Shown: positions 32,497-34,579 of the stretch, piece after piece
How positions within the stretch are numbered: position 1 is the first letter of the stretch
Layout: every line of letters starts with the position of its first letter
From: an uncultured Bacteroides sp.
GTDB lineage: Bacteria > Bacteroidota > Bacteroidia > Bacteroidales > Bacteroidaceae
Assembly: GCA_949296415.1 (NCBI GenBank)
Contig: CASFQC010000022.1
Span: 1-34,579 of the forward strand
Direction of reading: 5' to 3'
DNA length: 34,579 nt
The notes under the pieces: model-generated
Told to the model about the DNA's origin: nothing
Databases searched by the model: none
Seen by the model: only the letters and a program-made list of their open reading frames with translations
Translations under genes and position numbers: made by a program

Positions 32497-33447
32497 TTAC
32501 ACTATGCCTGCACGGTTTATGTCTTTTATCTCGTCCAGAGTGATTCCCAGTACGTCACACAATATGGCTTCGCGCGCATAAAGCCCGTTTTGTGCCTGTT
32601 GGAAATAGTAAGCTTTCGGGTTGTCGTCTACGTCATAGGCTATCTCGTTCACACGGGGCAGCGGATGCAGTATGCGCAGGTTGGGGCGTGTGTGTTCCAG
32701 CATCTTGTTCCGCAATATATATACGTTCTTCACACGTTCATATTCCATAAGGTCGGTGAACCTTTCGCGCTGGACCCGCGTCATGTACAGTATATCGGCA
32801 TGGGCTATGCTTTTTTCCGAGAAGTCGGCATGTTCCACGTACCTTATGTGATGCTCGTCGCAGTATAGCTTGTACTCTTCGGGCATTTTGAGCTCTTCGG
32901 GAGCGATGAAGTGGAATGTGGGGCTGAAGTGTCTCATAGCCATGAGCAGTGAGTGGACGGTGCGTCCGTACTTCAAGTCGCCTACCAGACAGATGTTCAG
33001 GTTTTCCAGTGTACCTTGTGTCTTGTAAATGGAGTACAGGTCGAGCATGGTCTGTGACGGGTGCTGGTTGGCGCCGTCTCCGGCGTTGACTATGGGGACG
33101 TTGGTCACTTCGCTGGCATAGCGTGCCGCTCCTTCCAGATAGTGCCTCATCACAATGATGTCGGCATAATTGCTTACCATCTTGATGGTGTCTTTCAGCG
33201 ATTCTCCTTTAGAGGAGCTGGTGGCCTTCGGGTCGGAGAAACCTATGACACGCGCACCCAGCCTGTTGGCTGCCGTCTCAAAGCTGAGTCGGGTTCTTGT
33301 AGAGGGTTCGAAGAATAAGGTCGCTACCACTTTCCCGTCCAGTAACCGGCGGTTGGGTTGGGCTTCAAACTCTTTTGCCATGTCCAGCATATAGAGGATT
33401 TTTTCCTTGCTGTGTTCGGCAATGGTGACTAAACTTCTGTTTTCCAT
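32497..33447 (-). CDS. pyrB: Aspartate carbamoyltransferase catalytic chain
   Basis: 316 residues. It makes N-carbamoyl-aspartate from carbamoyl phosphate and aspartate, the committed step of pyrimidine synthesis. The carbamoyl-phosphate loop [13 protein letters not shown] (Ser49-Thr-Arg-Thr-Arg53), the swinging-loop region [24 protein letters not shown] and the C-terminal [14 protein letters not shown] are all present. First gene of a four-gene run (pyrB, pyrI, flavin reductase, beta-barrel). Confidence 0.97.
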   Translation of the reverse strand: MENRSLVTIAEHSKEKILYMLDMAKEFEAQPNRRLLDGKVVATLFFEPSTRTRLSFETAANRLGARVIGFSDPKATSSSKGESLKDTIKMVSNYADIIVMRHYLEGAARYASEVTNVPIVNAGDGANQHPSQTMLDLYSIYKTQGTLENLNICLVGDLKYGRTVHSLLMAMRHFSPTFHFIAPEELKMPEEYKLYCDEHHIRYVEHADFSEKSIAHADILYMTRVQRERFTDLMEYERVKNVYILRNKMLEHTRPNLRILHPLPRVNEIAYDVDDNPKAYYFQQAQNGLYAREAILCDVLGITLDEIKDINRAGIV

Positions 33448-33486
33448 ATTATAAAGAGATTATTCTTTTGTGTATTTTTGGTGAGG

Positions 33487-33517
33487 TAAAGGTATGGAAA
33501 ATATGTGGACCGGAGAA
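33487..33517 (-). promoter_or_regulatory. Weak candidate pyrB promoter
   Basis: Minus-strand TTTC (33517-33514), 19 nt, then TACCTTTA (33494-33487). Each element differs from the consensus at one position. The start would be about 33 nt before the pyrB ATG. No attenuator or pyrimidine operator is recognised. Confidence 0.35.
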
Positions 33518-33650
33518 ATATGTTTCCCATTATTTTTTTTCATGATGTCCGATAAGACCTTTGAATCCGTATTTTTTCCTTGCTGTCACGGCAGGTTATG
33601 CCGCAAAGCCGTTTGCCTGCTTGTGAAAAAAATGGGGTGCACGGGACCGG

Positions 33651-34052
33651 TCATTTCTTCACCGTTCCCTCCAGTTCCGTCCACTCCACCTGCGGGGGGA
33701 CGATGGTCCGCTTCCGCACCTGATTGTTCTGCGCCCGGCTGTATTCGGGTATGAAGGCCACTGTCACCTTGCGGAACTGCCTCGGGCTGACTTCCTCGGG
33801 TGTGTCCACGCCTTGTCCGTTGGCGTTGCCCACCAGGTAGAAGGTGCCAAGTCCGTCCAGCTTCACCGAGTTGCCTGTCTTCATCATGTCGCCCAGCACT
33901 TCGCCCAGCCCCATGAGCACGGCATAGGTGTCACCCTTGCTCACCGTGGACATGTCGGACAGGCGTTCGGCCACGTCTTTTGTGTCATACGTGCCTGCCG
34001 TGAACGAACGCGGATACCATTTCTTTCCAATCTTCTGCTTCTTGTAATACAT
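33651..34052 (-). CDS. HU-related DNA-binding protein (second paralogue)
   Basis: 133 residues from MYYKKQKIGKKWYPRS. It is related to the HU-like protein at 7371-7883: same basic N-terminus, a helix-rich middle, then GEVLGDMMKTGNSVKLDGLGTFYLVG (about 47-72), the HU-type turn before the DNA-contacting arm. It lacks the long Gly/Ser tail. A start at 34088 would add 12 residues unlike the family. It should bind DNA with an unknown role. It is followed by a palindrome-containing region on its upstream side (34081-34202), as is its paralogue. Confidence 0.83.
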   Translation of the reverse strand: MYYKKQKIGKKWYPRSFTAGTYDTKDVAERLSDMSTVSKGDTYAVLMGLGEVLGDMMKTGNSVKLDGLGTFYLVGNANGQGVDTPEEVSPRQFRKVTVAFIPEYSRAQNNQVRKRTIVPPQVEWTELEGTVKK

Positions 34053-34080
34053 ACTTCTGTCTTTTATTGGGTTAGCCCCA

Positions 34081-34202
34081 TACATCATCCGGTAGGAGGA
34101 TATAGGTCATATCATAGCATCATCGTGCATGATGGTATACATCATCGTACATGATGTACTCCATCATCGTGCATGATGGCCTGTATCATCAGGCATGATG
34201 TA
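34081..34202. repeat. Array of palindromes, 22-bp period, flanked by an inverted repeat
   Basis: Four units of the form CATCAT-5 nt-ATGATG are centred at 34126, 34148, 34170 and 34192, exactly 22 bp apart (the last has TATCAT in the left arm). Spacers are CGTGC, CGTAC, CGTGC and CAGGC. TACATCAT (34081-34088) and ATGATGTA (34195-34202) form an outer inverted repeat whose right arm overlaps the last unit, as in the array at 7132. It ends 66 nt from the HU-like start codon. Confidence 0.85.
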
Positions 34203-34212
34203 AGGATGGCGG

Positions 34213-34243
34213 TAAAGATAAGTATTGTTCGCAACGTATGCAA
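34213..34243 (-). promoter_or_regulatory. Candidate promoter of the second HU-like gene
   Basis: Minus-strand TTG (34243-34241), 20 nt, then TATCTTTA (34220-34213), one mismatch from TAnnTTTG. If used, the palindrome array would be transcribed within a 5' leader of about 150 nt and could fold into a row of RNA hairpins. Confidence 0.35.
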
Positions 34244-34368
34244 GTCCTGCTGCCTCCGTATGCCAGTTTTGTGTTAGTCTGGCACAATGTGGACGCTGGT
34301 TTCCGGCCGTCTTTTTTCTTATGTTGCAAAAACTCTGTCTTCAATCATTTACTTGGCTTGCTTTTCGC

Positions 34369-34376
34369 TATATTTG
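34369..34376 (+). promoter_or_regulatory. -7 element near the right end
   Basis: TATATTTG matches TAnnTTTG and lies 38 nt before the ATG of the small membrane-protein frame at 34414. No good -33 box. Confidence 0.4.
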
Positions 34377-34413
34377 CAGACCAATGTACATGTATATATA
34401 TAGTAGACAGGAT

Positions 34414-34542
34414 ATGAAACCGATAGTGGCAGTTGTAGTATTTTTCTCTTTAATGGTTCCTTCGCTGTTCCTTGGATATGCGTATTTGCAACCAGTTATT
34501 ACTCAATATTTTGTGAGTTATAAGTCAGAAATATGGGCATAA
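34414..34542 (+). CDS. Putative 42-residue single-span membrane protein
   Basis: Short frame MKPIVAVVVFFSLMVPSLFL followed by GYAYLQPVITQYFVSYKSEIWA. It has one hydrophobic helix (about residues 3-22) and a short polar tail. A -7 promoter box lies at a suitable distance upstream, and the composition is lower in G+C than most of the window. I know no family for it. It could instead be a non-coding stretch; the reading upstream of 34414 looks non-coding. Confidence 0.4.
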   Translation: MKPIVAVVVFFSLMVPSLFLGYAYLQPVITQYFVSYKSEIWA

Positions 34543-34579
34543 CCTTTAGGGGTACATTCTAAAAGGTGAAGATTTAACC

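Larger units (their letters stand above)
34053..34413. other. 361-nt region between the second HU-like gene and the window end gene
   Basis: It contains the 22-bp-period palindrome array (34081-34202), a weak minus-strand promoter just beyond it (34213-34243) and a plus-strand -7 box (34369-34376). Open frames that run through it are not supported as genes. Confidence 0.6.

Noticed and set aside
34081-34202. CRISPR array or insertion-sequence ends
   Set aside because: Same reasons as the array at 7132: 22-bp period, 5-nt spacers, no transposase or cas genes.

Overview
The window looks like a chromosomal segment from a Bacteroidales bacterium (Bacteroides/Phocaeicola type). Several genes start 20-30 nt downstream of a TAnnTTTG box, the Bacteroidetes sigma-factor -7 element, and clear Shine-Dalgarno sequences are mostly absent. 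Other lineage signs are a TonB-dependent receptor paired with a lipoprotein that carries an acidic export signal, two HU-related DNA-binding paralogues of the Bacteroidetes type, small PorT-like beta-barrels and a rplM-rpsI-rpsB-tsf ribosomal cluster.

Layout. At 0.2-1.7 kb there are small minus-strand genes (an SmpA/OmlA-like lipoprotein, a YjbR-family protein, a GNAT acetyltransferase) and a possible transposase remnant. At 1.9-6.9 kb a TonB-dependent receptor is followed by a surface lipoprotein built from two nearly identical 355-residue beta-helix halves. At 7.1-7.9 kb a 23-bp-period array of palindromes precedes an HU-like gene that ends at a strong terminator. At 8.1-14.1 kb lies an apparent operon for a ribosomally made, radical-SAM-modified peptide (RiPP). 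It holds a 34-residue, six-cysteine precursor, two related SPASM radical SAM enzymes, a B12-binding-type radical SAM enzyme, an M42 metallopeptidase and a short formyltransferase-fold protein. The last five genes overlap or nearly touch. Housekeeping genes follow: waaA and gltX (minus), a 7TM-HD phosphohydrolase and a membrane protein (plus), a low-molecular-weight phosphatase (minus), pncB, a small beta-barrel and priA (plus). From 25.9 kb onward almost everything is on the minus strand: tsf, rpsB, rpsI, rplM, glyA, then pyrB-pyrI-flavin reductase-beta-barrel, then a second HU-like gene with its own 22-bp-period palindrome array. A third palindrome array with a 21-bp period lies between pncB and the small beta-barrel gene.

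The most interesting system is the 8.1-14.1 kb peptide operon. The inferred pathway is: a very short leader and a Cys-rich core are made in excess over the enzymes because a stem-loop follows the precursor gene; the two SPASM enzymes install thioether or other crosslinks; the B12-type enzyme adds a further radical modification; the M42 enzyme trims the peptide; and the formyltransferase-like protein may cap an amine. The product and function are unknown. The second notable pattern is that three intergenic loci share one design, tandem palindromes repeated every 21-23 bp, but have unrelated sequences. Two of the three sit directly upstream of HU-like genes. All family calls come from reading motifs; no database search was run.
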